Source of the DNA: Anaerocolumna sp. AGMB13025
GTDB lineage: Bacteria > Bacillota > Clostridia > Lachnospirales > Lachnospiraceae
Length of the DNA stretch: 64,000 nucleotides
Direction of reading: 5' to 3'
NCBI RefSeq assembly: GCF_029689925.1
Contig: NZ_CP121445.1
Coordinates: 306,001 to 370,000, forward strand
Shown here one piece after another: positions 9,113-17,668 of this stretch. The notes under the pieces were generated by a model. It did no database searches, was not told the DNA's origin, and saw nothing but the letters and a program-made list of their open reading frames with translations. Positions within the stretch are counted from its first letter, which is position 1. Every line of letters begins with the position of its first letter. The translations under genes and the position numbers were made by a program.

Positions 9113-10453
9113 ATGGATGAGGCATTTATAAAAAAAGTGTTTCCGCATAGTACAGAAGCAGAGCAGTCTGTAATCGGATCCATGATAATGGATAAAGATG
9201 CTATTGTGGCAGCTTCTGAAACAGTAACCGGGGAAGACTTTTATGAACGGCGTTATGGTGTTTTGTTTGATGCCATGCTGGAGCTCTTTAATGAAGGAAA
9301 GCCGGTAGATTTAATTACCCTGCAGAATAAGTTAAAGGAAAAGGATGTTCCTCCTGAATTATGCAGTCTGGAATTTATCAGTAATTTAATTACTTCCGTA
9401 CCGACCTCAGCCAATGTCAGGTATTATGCTAACATCGTAAAAGAGAAATCGACATTACGCCAGTTAATAAAAGTAACAGAGTCCATAACCAATGAATGTT
9501 ACCTGGATAAAGAGAAATTAGAAACCATACTGGAGGATTCCGAGAAAAAGATGTTTGACATTCTTCAGAAAAGGAACTCCGGAGAGTTTGTAGGTATTAA
9601 GGAAATCGTATTTAAGTCCTTGGAAAGCATTGAAGCAGCAGCAAGGAATAAAGGAAGTGTAACCGGTGTAGCCACCGGTTTTTATGACCTGGATTATAAA
9701 ACAGCAGGACTTCAGCCCTCAGATTTAATACTGATTGCCGCAAGACCCTCAATGGGTAAAACAGCTTTTGTATTAAACATAGCAGAGCACGTTGTATTAA
9801 GAAATAACGTAACCACAGCTATTTTCAGTTTGGAAATGTCAAAAGACCAGCTGGTAAAACGTATCATGTCCATGCATTCCAAAGTAAATTCCCAATCCAT
9901 GCGAACCGGGGATTTAAGTGATGAGGACTGGTTAAAGCTGGTTGAAAGTGCCAGGGTTATCGGTAATTCCAATTTAATCATAGACGATACGTCCAGTATC
10001 TCCATTAGTGAACTCCGCTCCAAATGCAGAAAATTCAAACTGGAGCACAATTTAGGGCTGGTTATCATCGATTACCTGCAGTTAATGACCGGCAGCAAAA
10101 AATCCGAGTCCAGACAACAGGAGATTTCAGAAATCTCCCGTTCCTTAAAAGGACTTGCCAGGGAATTAAGTGTCCCGGTAGTTGCCTTGTCCCAGTTAAG
10201 CCGTGCCGTAGAGCAAAGACCCGATAAACGCCCTATGCTATCCGACTTAAGAGAATCCGGTGCCATCGAGCAGGATGCCGATATCGTTATGTTTTTATAC
10301 CGTGATGATTATTACAATCACGATTCAGAAGAAGCCGGAATATCAGAAGTCATAATCGGTAAACAAAGAAACGGCCCCACCGGCACCGTAAAACTAGCCT
10401 GGCTCTCCCAATTCACCAAATTCGCCAACCTGGAAAGACAGGGAAACCCGTAA
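9113..10453 (+). CDS. dnaB: Replicative DNA helicase DnaB
   Basis: 446 residues. The N-terminal DnaB domain (PHSTEAEQSVIGSMI, residues ~10-110) is followed by the RecA-like helicase domain with Walker A ARPSMGKTAF (~210), the catalytic segment TTAIFSLEMS, Walker B LVIIDYLQLM (~316) and the DnaB motif LSQLSRAVEQRPDKRP. It unwinds DNA 5'-3' as a hexamer at the replication fork. GGAGGATAGGCAG precedes the ATG, 29 nt after rplI, so it is the last gene of gdpP-rplI-dnaB. This gene is called dnaC in Bacillus subtilis. Confidence 0.97.
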   Translation: MDEAFIKKVFPHSTEAEQSVIGSMIMDKDAIVAASETVTGEDFYERRYGVLFDAMLELFNEGKPVDLITLQNKLKEKDVPPELCSLEFISNLITSVPTSANVRYYANIVKEKSTLRQLIKVTESITNECYLDKEKLETILEDSEKKMFDILQKRNSGEFVGIKEIVFKSLESIEAAARNKGSVTGVATGFYDLDYKTAGLQPSDLILIAARPSMGKTAFVLNIAEHVVLRNNVTTAIFSLEMSKDQLVKRIMSMHSKVNSQSMRTGDLSDEDWLKLVESARVIGNSNLIIDDTSSISISELRSKCRKFKLEHNLGLVIIDYLQLMTGSKKSESRQQEISEISRSLKGLARELSVPVVALSQLSRAVEQRPDKRPMLSDLRESGAIEQDADIVMFLYRDDYYNHDSEEAGISEVIIGKQRNGPTGTVKLAWLSQFTKFANLERQGNP

Positions 10454-10571
10454 ACAATATCACTTTTATTCACGAACATATAGCAGCAAGGCTTAGGTAA
10501 TTACTAAATAAAATCAATCATCTAAAAATAAAAAATGGATCAAAAAAGTTTATATTGAAATGATACCTTTA

Positions 10572-10618
10572 AAAAGTGTTGGGCGAGAGAATAAGTTCTC
10601 AAACCTCAACACTTTTTT
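10572..10618 (+). terminator. Terminator of the gdpP-rplI-dnaB operon
   Basis: AAAGTGTTG...GAGAGAA pairs with TTCTC...CAACACTTT and is followed by TTTTTT. The stretch 10619-10860 that follows is AT-rich and shows no gene or RNA that I recognise. Confidence 0.8.
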
Positions 10619-10860
10619 GCAAATAAAGTATATTTATTCTAATAAAAACCCTCTGGGGTATGCTCACGATGCACCAAGGACATTTATCACTAAATCCACC
10701 CCGCGAAAGCGACAGTTAGCTGACACCTTATTCTTCACAGAAAAAAATAATCTAAAAATCTAACAAAATGCAAAACATAAACTCAACCATTCAAATCCGC
10801 CAATGTTAATCTAACAGCCAATACACCCAGCATTAAGTAAGTAACCAACAAACTCACGCA

Positions 10861-11198
10861 GAAGCTTCACAGTTCGGCAACTAAAAAATACTTGATAAAA
10901 TCAGCCCAAAAACTAAAGCAGAAAGCATTGAGCAGGCGCTCGGTCATAAGCGCTTCATTCTACATATGCTAATTCACTTATGACTTTTTTATGTGGTTCA
11001 GCTTGAAAAAGCACACTGTCTGACGAGCCCAAGCGAGGAGTTTGTGCTTTATCAAGCTTGCTTTACCACATAAAAAAATCATTAGTGAATTCATATGAAG
11101 AATTCTAAGCTTATGACCGAGCGCCTGCTCAATGCTTTCCTCACAACCTTAAAACTGATTTTATCAAGTATCCAATCACATTCCAACTGTGAAGCTCC
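10861..11198. repeat. Large palindromic repeat, copy A (core 10888-11172)
   Basis: The ends ATACTTGATAAAATCAG (10888-10904) and CTGATTTTATCAAGTAT (11155-11171) are complementary. Inside, a near-perfect ~28-bp arm (GAGCAGGCGCTCGGTCATAA and its complement) and a further ~40 nt of looser pairing converge on a centre reading, on the minus strand, CACAAACTCCTCGC-TTGG-GCTCGTCAGACAGTGTG. Here an extra outer pair (GAAGCTTCACAGTT at 10861, AACTGTGAAGCTCC at 11185) extends it. Copies B and C have the same ends, size and centre. No ORF of note lies inside. Confidence 0.9.
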
Positions 11199-11408
11199 AC
11201 AACTGTGAAGCCCCCCGCTCCCCAAAAAAAGTTCCAAAATGCGAAATGCCGTATAAATATGTCAAGGACTGCTGAGCCGGACAAGCTTCTGAGGAACCCT
11301 GTCGATAAGTTAATTAAGAAAGTAAACTAGATATCTTGCAATGAAAAACCACTGTGATATAATTAAAGAAGTGTAAAAATATTACAAAAAAACAGAGGAG
11401 GAAGAGCG

Positions 11409-12077
11409 ATGCGCGAAACTCGATATATGATATCAGAGGCCTCAAAAAGAATAGATATTGAACAGCATACATTACGGTATTGGGAGGAAGAACTGGATTT
11501 ACATATACTAAGAAACGAAATGGGGCACCGGTATTATAGAGAAGAGGACATAGAAGTATTAAAAGCGGTAAAAATCCTAAAGGAAAAAGGATACCAGCTG
11601 CGTGCAATCAAGATGCTTTTGCCGGAAATTCAAAAACTAAGTAATCTGGATAAAGAAGAAGTTGAAAAAATGCAACAGGAGTGGGACAAAAAATATATGG
11701 ATGCAATCATTGGGGAAAACAGCAAGGCTTCTTTAGCCGTATCAGAAGCCGGTATGTCGGAGAAACCAGAGGGATTTGTTCATAAAAGTTCCGGGAAAAT
11801 GGATCAATTCAGAGCGCTCATGAGTGGTCTTATTACGGAAGCCCTGGATAACAATAATGAAGCTCTTTCCGATACGGTCAGCGATGCCGTAACCAAAAGT
11901 GTTATAAAAGAAATGGATTTTTTGCTTAGGGTGAAAGAAGAAAGAGAAGAAGAACGTTTTAAGCAATTTGACCGGACCTTAAGAGAGTTACAGAACAGCC
12001 GCGCAGAATTTGCGGTTTCAAAAGCAGATAGATTCAAAAAGAAAAAAGGGATTTTTAATAAGGGCAGCAGAATATAA
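11409..12077 (+). CDS. MerR-family transcriptional regulator
   Basis: 222 residues. The N-terminal winged helix-turn-helix (residues 5-75) has the MerR signature IEQHTLRYWEEELDLHILRN and GHRYYREEDIEVLKAVKILK. The rest is a long charged, helix-forming region (~75-222) without a recognisable effector domain and with a Lys-rich end. The effector is therefore unknown. GAGGAGGAAGAG precedes the ATG and a TATAAT-like box lies at ~11357. It ends at a large hairpin shared with the convergent ferredoxin gene. Confidence 0.88.
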   Translation: MRETRYMISEASKRIDIEQHTLRYWEEELDLHILRNEMGHRYYREEDIEVLKAVKILKEKGYQLRAIKMLLPEIQKLSNLDKEEVEKMQQEWDKKYMDAIIGENSKASLAVSEAGMSEKPEGFVHKSSGKMDQFRALMSGLITEALDNNNEALSDTVSDAVTKSVIKEMDFLLRVKEEREEERFKQFDRTLRELQNSRAEFAVSKADRFKKKKGIFNKGSRI

Positions 12078-12137
12078 GTTTAGATATCTGAAAATGTTTA
12101 TTTATATGATTCGGGTATTTAAGAAAACATGAAAAAT

Positions 12138-12225
12138 CAGGGGCTTCATAATGAATGTTAATCCTTGGATAAAACAACAAACCGTATTGTTTGTCAAAGA
12201 ATTAGGATCCATTATGAAGCCCCTG
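12138..12225. terminator. Bidirectional terminator between MerR gene and ferredoxin gene
   Basis: CAGGGGCTTCATAATG (12138-12153) and CATTATGAAGCCCCTG (12210-12225) pair perfectly over 16 bp, with a partly paired interior. It lies between convergent genes. Confidence 0.8.
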
Positions 12226-12239
12226 AGAATTTGAATATA

Positions 12240-12407
12240 TTAAGCTTCGATAGCACCGGTTGGACATGTAGAAGCGCAAGCGCCGCAATCCAAACAAGCA
12301 TCAGCGTCGATTTCATAATGACTAGCGCCTTCAGCGATAGCGCCTACTGGACATTCGCCAGCACAAGCTCCGCAGCTTATACATTCGTCAGTGATTTTAT
12401 ATGCCAT
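12240..12407 (-). CDS. 2[4Fe-4S] ferredoxin, 55 residues
   Basis: Reading the minus strand from ATG (12407) gives MAYKITDECISCGACAGECP, then a second half ending DACLDCGACASTCPTGAIEA. The two CxxCxxCxxxCP motifs are the classical clostridial 2[4Fe-4S] ferredoxin. It is a soluble low-potential electron carrier for fermentative enzymes. AGGAGGTAC precedes the start by 7 nt. It was found by direct reading because it is short. A 95-codon plus-strand open frame over it is only its shadow. Confidence 0.96.
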   Translation of the reverse strand: MAYKITDECISCGACAGECPVGAIAEGASHYEIDADACLDCGACASTCPTGAIEA

Positions 12408-12543
12408 GATTATGTACCTCCTATTTTAGTTTTCTCCACTATTTTAATATAAAATTGAATATAATACAAGTTAAATATATAAAATTTCTTTTAGTAAAAA
12501 ATTCTTATAATAATAACCCCATGTAGTTTGAAAATTAAACCCT

Positions 12544-12572
12544 TGACGGGTTTAAAAACTTAGATTATAATG
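12544..12572 (+). promoter_or_regulatory. Sigma-A-type promoter for the DUF1858 gene
   Basis: TTGACG (12544-12549), a 17-nt spacer and TATAAT (12567-12572). It is a close consensus match 60 nt before the start. Confidence 0.75.
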
Positions 12573-12631
12573 AAGGAGTTCACATATAAATTAATAATAA
12601 TCGTTTTCGATAAACGTAAGGAGGTATATAC

Positions 12632-12835
12632 ATGGCACAGATTTCAAAAGAAATGACAATTGGTGAAATTATCAGAGTTGATCAGGGAATTATCCCGATT
12701 TTAATGGCATCTGGTATGCATTGTGTTGGATGTCCTTCCTCTCAGGGTGAATCCTTAGAAGAAGCTGCAATGGTTCATGGAATGGATGCAGAAGAATTAT
12801 TAGAAACAATTAATGAGTATCTTGGAACAAAATAA
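12632..12835 (+). CDS. DUF1858 redox-disulfide domain protein
   Basis: 67 residues with the layout of the DUF1858 / hybrid-cluster-protein-associated redox disulfide family: ITKDM-like start ([15 protein letters not shown]), then [19 protein letters not shown] with a CxxC pair. Family members are proposed to act in thiol or metal redox chemistry; the exact role is unknown. GTAAGGAGGTATATAC precedes the ATG. It is monocistronic, between a strong promoter and a terminator, and next to a ferredoxin gene on the other strand. Confidence 0.9.
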   Translation: MAQISKEMTIGEIIRVDQGIIPILMASGMHCVGCPSSQGESLEEAAMVHGMDAEELLETINEYLGTK

Positions 12836-12876
12836 TTGTTCCTGGAGTAGACATATAATTGCTGATGAAAGACTTT

Positions 12877-12908
12877 GAGAGACCGTTTGGTAGACGGTCT
12901 CTTTTTTT
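12877..12908 (+). terminator. Terminator after the DUF1858 gene
   Basis: GAGACCGT and ACGGTCTC pair around TTGGTAG, followed by TTTTTT. Confidence 0.85.
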
Positions 12909-13062
12909 AAGCTTTTATTTCTATCTGGTTTAAATCCGAATCTGTTATTACAGTGAGAAAGCCAATGACAATTGTCATATGAAGTATTTACAATTAACAC
13001 TGTTTCTTCCTGCCAAGTATTGGTAGAATCAATGTATAGTTAATAGTATGGAGGATAATTAC

Positions 13063-14004
13063 ATGAGTGAAACAGTTGTAAAGATTGAGAATCTGGTAAA
13101 GAGATATAAAGAACTTACGGCAGTGGATCATTTTAACCTTGAAATAAAAGAAGGAGAGATACTTGGGCTTCTTGGACCTAATGGGTCGGGTAAAACAACA
13201 ACCCTTAATTGCCTTCTTTCACTTCTTGATTTTGATGAAGGTACCATTGAAGTATTTGGTCAGAAGATGAACCCAGACAGTTACTCCTTAAAGCGGAATA
13301 TTGGAGTCATACTTCAGAATGTGGCATTATTTGATACTCTTACCGTTTACGAAAACATTGATTTTTTCTGCGGTCTATACATAAAAGAGAAAGCTGCCAG
13401 AAGAAAATGCGTAGAAGAAGCCATACAGTTTGTAGAGCTTTCAGAATTTCAGAAATTCTATCCTAAGAAACTATCTGGTGGGTTGCTAAGAAGACTCAAC
13501 ATTGCCTGCGGAATTGCCCACAAACCGAAATTAATCATTTTGGACGAGCCTACCGTGGCAGTAGATCCTCAGAGCCGGAATAAAATACTTGAGGGTATCG
13601 TGGAATTAAATAAGCAGGGAACCACCATCATTTATACCTCCCACTATATGGAGGAAGTAGAAGCCATATGCTCTAGAATTGTTATTATGGATAAAGGAAA
13701 GAACATAGCAAATGGCACAGCCAATGAATTAAAGACCATGACAAAGAATAATGAGACTATATTTATCGATATGAGGGTGCTGCCGGAAGAAGATCTTCTG
13801 AATATAAGTAAGTTAAATCATGTTGCCGAGGCCTCCTATACCAATGAAGTGCTTATGGTAAAATGCAATGGGGGCAAGCATAACCTGATTCATATCATGA
13901 ATTATTTACAGGAAAAAGGTATAACCTTTGGCAGAGTCCACTCTGAACTGCCTACCCTCAACGACGTTTTTCTAGAAATAACAGGTAAGGAACTTAGGGA
14001 CTAG
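13063..14004 (+). CDS. ABC transporter ATP-binding protein
   Basis: 313 residues from the ATG at 13063, preceded by TGGAGGA at 13049-13055. The ATG at 13048 overlaps that ribosome site and is less likely. Walker A GPNGSGKTT (~40), Q-loop VILQN, signature LSGGLLRRL (~140), Walker B LIILDEPTVAVD and H-loop SHYMEE are all intact. A C-terminal ~90-residue extension is typical of ABC-2 (drug or polyketide-type) exporters. It powers the two permeases that follow (22 nt downstream, then overlapping), giving a three-gene exporter. The substrate is not evident. Confidence 0.93.
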   Translation: MSETVVKIENLVKRYKELTAVDHFNLEIKEGEILGLLGPNGSGKTTTLNCLLSLLDFDEGTIEVFGQKMNPDSYSLKRNIGVILQNVALFDTLTVYENIDFFCGLYIKEKAARRKCVEEAIQFVELSEFQKFYPKKLSGGLLRRLNIACGIAHKPKLIILDEPTVAVDPQSRNKILEGIVELNKQGTTIIYTSHYMEEVEAICSRIVIMDKGKNIANGTANELKTMTKNNETIFIDMRVLPEEDLLNISKLNHVAEASYTNEVLMVKCNGGKHNLIHIMNYLQEKGITFGRVHSELPTLNDVFLEITGKELRD

Positions 14005-14026
14005 GAGTTCAGAAAGGAAAGAAATC

Positions 14027-15166
14027 ATGTTTTTTCACTTATTTAGGTACAAATTAAAAGTGCTGTTTCGGGAAAAGGATTTATTGGGATGGATATTTGC
14101 CTTTCCAATTGTATTAGGTACCTTCTTCTATCTGTCCTTTGGGACCATAATGAATAATGGTGAGAACGACTTTAAACCGGTACCCATTGCGTTTGTTTCA
14201 GAGAGCAGTAGTGACGCAAATTTTGCAAAAGTATTGGAGGAGCTGGGAAAAAACACAGAAAATCAATTGTTCCAGGTAACCAGGACGGATAAGAGTAACG
14301 CAGAGGAATTGCTAAAAAAAGGAGATATAGACGGTATTATAGAGGACACGGCAGGTATTTCAGTAATCGTAAGTACAAAAGGGTTAAACCAGACGATTAT
14401 AAAGTCCTTTCTGGATACTTATCTAAAGCACCGGAGGGTATTACAACAAATCGGAAGCACCAATCCAGAGAAGCTGTCTGCTGCAATGGATATTCTGACA
14501 AAAGAGATCAGTTATAATAAGGAAACATCCTTTGGCAACAGCAAAATGGATAATTTATCTCAATACTTCTTCGCACTTATTGCTATGACCTGTATGTATG
14601 GTGCCGTTATAGGCAGGAGGTGTGTGGAAGATATTCAGGCCAATCTATCACCACTGGGTGCCAGAAGAGAGATTTCGCCGGCACATAAACTGACCGTTAT
14701 CTTTGCTGATTTCTGCGGTGCAGTAGTCGTTGATTTTGCTTCGGTAGTATTGTTGTTCTTTTATCTGACGGCAGTACTGAAGGTAGATTTCGGTACCAGG
14801 ATACCTTATATCATACTAACTGCATTTGCCGGCTCTGTAATTGGTGTCGCTATGGGCACCTTTATCGGTTCCATTGGCGGGATTTCAATGAATGTGAAAG
14901 AAGCTTTGGTATCAGTAATCAGTCTGGGCTTATCTTTTTTAAGCGGACTTATGATTAATAATATGAAGGATATTGTAGAACATACAGTGCCTTTTATAAA
15001 CCGGATCAATCCTGCGGCCTTAATTACAGACTGTCTTTATTCTCTGAATATGTACCAGACATTTGACCGATTTTACACCGATATTGCAATTATGGGGATT
15101 ATTGCGGTACTGTTTATCTTTGGAAGTTATCTGCTGTTAAGGAGGAACCGATATGCAAGTATTTAA
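14027..15166 (+). CDS. ABC-2 type permease, first subunit
   Basis: 379 residues: one N-terminal transmembrane helix (~20-42), a large extracytoplasmic loop (~45-175), then five hydrophobic segments (~178-375). This is the ABC2_membrane_3 layout. GGAAAGAAATC precedes the ATG. It overlaps the next permease by 14 nt, showing translational coupling. It pairs with the ATPase at 13063 and the second permease as a heteromeric exporter. Confidence 0.85.
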   Translation: MFFHLFRYKLKVLFREKDLLGWIFAFPIVLGTFFYLSFGTIMNNGENDFKPVPIAFVSESSSDANFAKVLEELGKNTENQLFQVTRTDKSNAEELLKKGDIDGIIEDTAGISVIVSTKGLNQTIIKSFLDTYLKHRRVLQQIGSTNPEKLSAAMDILTKEISYNKETSFGNSKMDNLSQYFFALIAMTCMYGAVIGRRCVEDIQANLSPLGARREISPAHKLTVIFADFCGAVVVDFASVVLLFFYLTAVLKVDFGTRIPYIILTAFAGSVIGVAMGTFIGSIGGISMNVKEALVSVISLGLSFLSGLMINNMKDIVEHTVPFINRINPAALITDCLYSLNMYQTFDRFYTDIAIMGIIAVLFIFGSYLLLRRNRYASI

Positions 15167-16316
15167 GGCATTTTTTATTACACTTAAGAAACAGTCTTTT
15201 AGTATATTGATTTATTTTATCATATTTTTGGTTCTGTCCCTGGTCCTTTCCGGTAATGGCAGAACCCAGACAGAGGTGGTTTATAACGATGCAAAAATAA
15301 AGGTTGCAGTGTTTGACAGAGACAATACCGCTTTAAGTAAAAGTCTGTACGACTATCTGAATAAGACTCAGGAGCTTGTATCCATAAAGGATGATAAGGA
15401 ATCCATAAGTGATGAGCTGTTCTACCGAAATGTAGAATATGTGCTGATAATTAAAACTGGTTTTGAAGAGAAAATAAAATCCGGCAGTTACGAGGACCTC
15501 CTTGAGAACGTTAAGGTTCCGGATAGCATAAGCGGTAAATTGCTGGATAATAAGATTAATCAATATTTATCGGTGCTGTCAGCTTATACCGCAGGGGGTT
15601 TAACCACAGACGAGGCAGCTGCTAAAACCCTTGAAACAGCAGATCTATCGGCTAAGGTAACCCTTCTTAAAGTAGAAGGAAAGCAAGCAGAAAAAAGCAG
15701 TGCTTACTATTTTTACAGCTATATTCCTTATGTTTTAATCTGTATGCTGATAAGCGGACTCGGCAGTATCCTGATCATCTTTAGGAAAAAGGATTTAAAC
15801 CAGAGGATTAAGTGCTCAGCACTTACGGAGACAGGACGTAATACGGCTTTGATTTTAGCCAGCTTGTTGTTTGGTTTTGTTTGCTGGGCAGTCTTTATCC
15901 TTTTATCTGTCATTCTCTATAAGGGGGAAGTAACCGGGATAAAAGGCGGACTCTTTCTTTTAAACAGCCTGGTATTTTTGTTTGTGGCGATGAGTTTAAC
16001 TTATCTGGTCAGTTTTCTTGTGAAAACCCCAAGTGCATTAAACATGGCCTCCAATATTATCGGCCTTGGTTTAAGTTTCCTTGGAGGAATCTTTGTTCCA
16101 CAGGAATATATGAGCAGCAGTGTATTAAGATTTTCAAAATTCCTTCCCACCTATTGGTATGTGGTAACAAATCAGACTATTGAATCTTTTAATTCCACTG
16201 CAGAACAGTTTCATATTGTAATAAGGAACCTGGGAATTGAAGCCGTATTTGCGGTTATCATCTTTGCCGCAGCAATTTTGCTGTCCCGTTCCAGGACCCT
16301 GGTTCAGAATGCCTGA
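15153..16316 (+). CDS. ABC-2 type permease, second subunit
   Basis: 387 residues with the same plan as the preceding subunit: an N-terminal helix (~12-35), an extracytoplasmic domain (~40-185) and C-terminal transmembrane helices (~190-380). The conserved stretch before the last loop reads LGLSFLGGIFVPQEYM. AAGGAGGAACC, inside the end of the upstream gene, is its ribosome site. It is the last gene of the exporter operon. Confidence 0.85.
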   Translation: MQVFKAFFITLKKQSFSILIYFIIFLVLSLVLSGNGRTQTEVVYNDAKIKVAVFDRDNTALSKSLYDYLNKTQELVSIKDDKESISDELFYRNVEYVLIIKTGFEEKIKSGSYEDLLENVKVPDSISGKLLDNKINQYLSVLSAYTAGGLTTDEAAAKTLETADLSAKVTLLKVEGKQAEKSSAYYFYSYIPYVLICMLISGLGSILIIFRKKDLNQRIKCSALTETGRNTALILASLLFGFVCWAVFILLSVILYKGEVTGIKGGLFLLNSLVFLFVAMSLTYLVSFLVKTPSALNMASNIIGLGLSFLGGIFVPQEYMSSSVLRFSKFLPTYWYVVTNQTIESFNSTAEQFHIVIRNLGIEAVFAVIIFAAAILLSRSRTLVQNA

Positions 16317-16453
16317 TAGCGCAAAAAAAAATCTGAAACAAGAACTTATTGCCGCAGATTACAAATACTTTTGAGTGAGCAGGGCTACTGACCCTGCTGG
16401 CTTTGGGTTCATACAAGAATCTTTATACAAGGAGTCGTTCTGTAATATAAAAA

Positions 16454-16478
16454 GGCCTCCGTCAAATTGACGGAGGCC
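16454..16478. terminator. Bidirectional terminator between exporter operon and mecA
   Basis: A perfect stem, GGCCTCCGTCAA and TTGACGGAGGCC, around a single A. A-rich DNA precedes it on the left, serving convergent genes. Confidence 0.85.
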
Positions 16479-16540
16479 GATGTTTACATAAATTCGAATT
16501 TACACAAGCATTATATAGTTTTTAATAATTAATCGGAAGC

Positions 16541-17335
16541 TTACAGTGCGGCTAATACCTGTACAGCGTTGTTTTTGATTAGCGCTTCAAAATGTTCTTC
16601 GTAATAAAACGGACTTGCATAAGTCGTGCGTTCCGGGCGCCCATATTCCGAAATAATATTACATATCTTATTAAACTCTTCCGGCGAATGGTCGGATTTC
16701 GTAATAATTAAATAATACATGGAATTAACAGGGTTTTTATATAAACTATTATTACCCTTATAGTAAGTAGAAATTACTTCGGATAATTTTGATACTTCGT
16801 TAAGAGTTTTAAAGGAATATACTTTCATTAAATTTGTCTGATAAGAAACGCTCTTCTTATTATCCTGCTCTTCTTCCTGGGATTCATCTTTATTAATGGA
16901 TAAGGCTTCGGCAAGGGGTACAAAATCTTCTTTTTCATCTTCACCTGATTCACCGATTAAGTCATCCATCTGACCGAATACATTAATAATCTCATCTGCA
17001 TAAGAATCATCTGCTTCGTCATCATATATATCTTCATGTTCATCCGAGTCGGGTGAAAACTTTGAAAAACGCGTATCCAGTTCGTCAGGGTCTTCCACTT
17101 TCGTGATCACTAATATTAAACATTCAGGCGAAACCGGAATGGCTTCTATCATCAAGGGAATATCCTCTGCTTCAAAACCAAATTCATAGTTTGCTTGCTG
17201 CATCATATCTCGAAATAAGGCCTTTGCTTTCTCACTTCCATAAGCGAGTTCACTAATTCGTAATTCACGATCAACTAAATCATCTCTGCTTAAAGTACAG
17301 CGAATCTGGCGTTCACTAATTTTCTCTATCTTCAT
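16541..17335 (-). CDS. mecA: MecA-type adaptor of the ClpCP protease
   Basis: 264 residues. The N-terminal substrate-binding domain starts MKIEKISERQIRCTLSRDDL and continues to ~residue 90. An acidic low-complexity linker spans ~95-165, and the C-terminal ClpC-binding domain (~175-264) has YSFKTLNEVSKLSEVI and YGRPERTTYASPFYYEEH. MecA delivers substrates such as ComK-type regulators to ClpC. AAAGGATGTG precedes the start. The protein-arginine phosphatase homologue ywlE at 24274 belongs to the same ClpC world. Confidence 0.92.
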   Translation of the reverse strand: MKIEKISERQIRCTLSRDDLVDRELRISELAYGSEKAKALFRDMMQQANYEFGFEAEDIPLMIEAIPVSPECLILVITKVEDPDELDTRFSKFSPDSDEHEDIYDDEADDSYADEIINVFGQMDDLIGESGEDEKEDFVPLAEALSINKDESQEEEQDNKKSVSYQTNLMKVYSFKTLNEVSKLSEVISTYYKGNNSLYKNPVNSMYYLIITKSDHSPEEFNKICNIISEYGRPERTTYASPFYYEEHFEALIKNNAVQVLAAL

Positions 17336-17668
17336 AGAATCACATCCTTTTCTATGTGCTGGCCTGGAATATATAAATTAAAGAGTAGCAACATGCTCTA
17401 TTTTAAGGTATAAGAACACCTTTCGCTATGTTGTAAACAAAGTATAATTTAAATGCGAAATAAAGTCAATATGATTATTTATGAAAGATTTATTAAATAT
17501 TTACTCCATTTCCCATAATATGACAGATATACTTATTAACAAAATAACCAAAGAAATAAAAAAAGTTTGGTAAAAGAGTCGAAGGAAAAACAGTTGAGAT
17601 ACAAATCAGGTTAGTATATAATAATAATAGAATTACCAAAAAGATTTATACTGATAGGAAAGGAGAGA
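17336..17668. other. Divergent intergenic region, mecA / kinase
   Basis: 333 bp of AT-rich DNA between divergent genes. It must hold both promoters. TATAATAATA lies at ~17619 ahead of the kinase gene. I see no RNA gene or repeat. Confidence 0.5.

Noticed and set aside
10888..11172. Insertion sequence or group II intron at the large palindromes
   Set aside because: No transposase or reverse-transcriptase frame inside, no clear target duplication, and sizes of only ~283 bp.
12165..12452. A 95-codon open frame on the plus strand over the ferredoxin gene
   Set aside because: It is the antisense shadow of the 55-residue ferredoxin, which has two perfect CxxCxxCxxxCP motifs and a GGAGG site.
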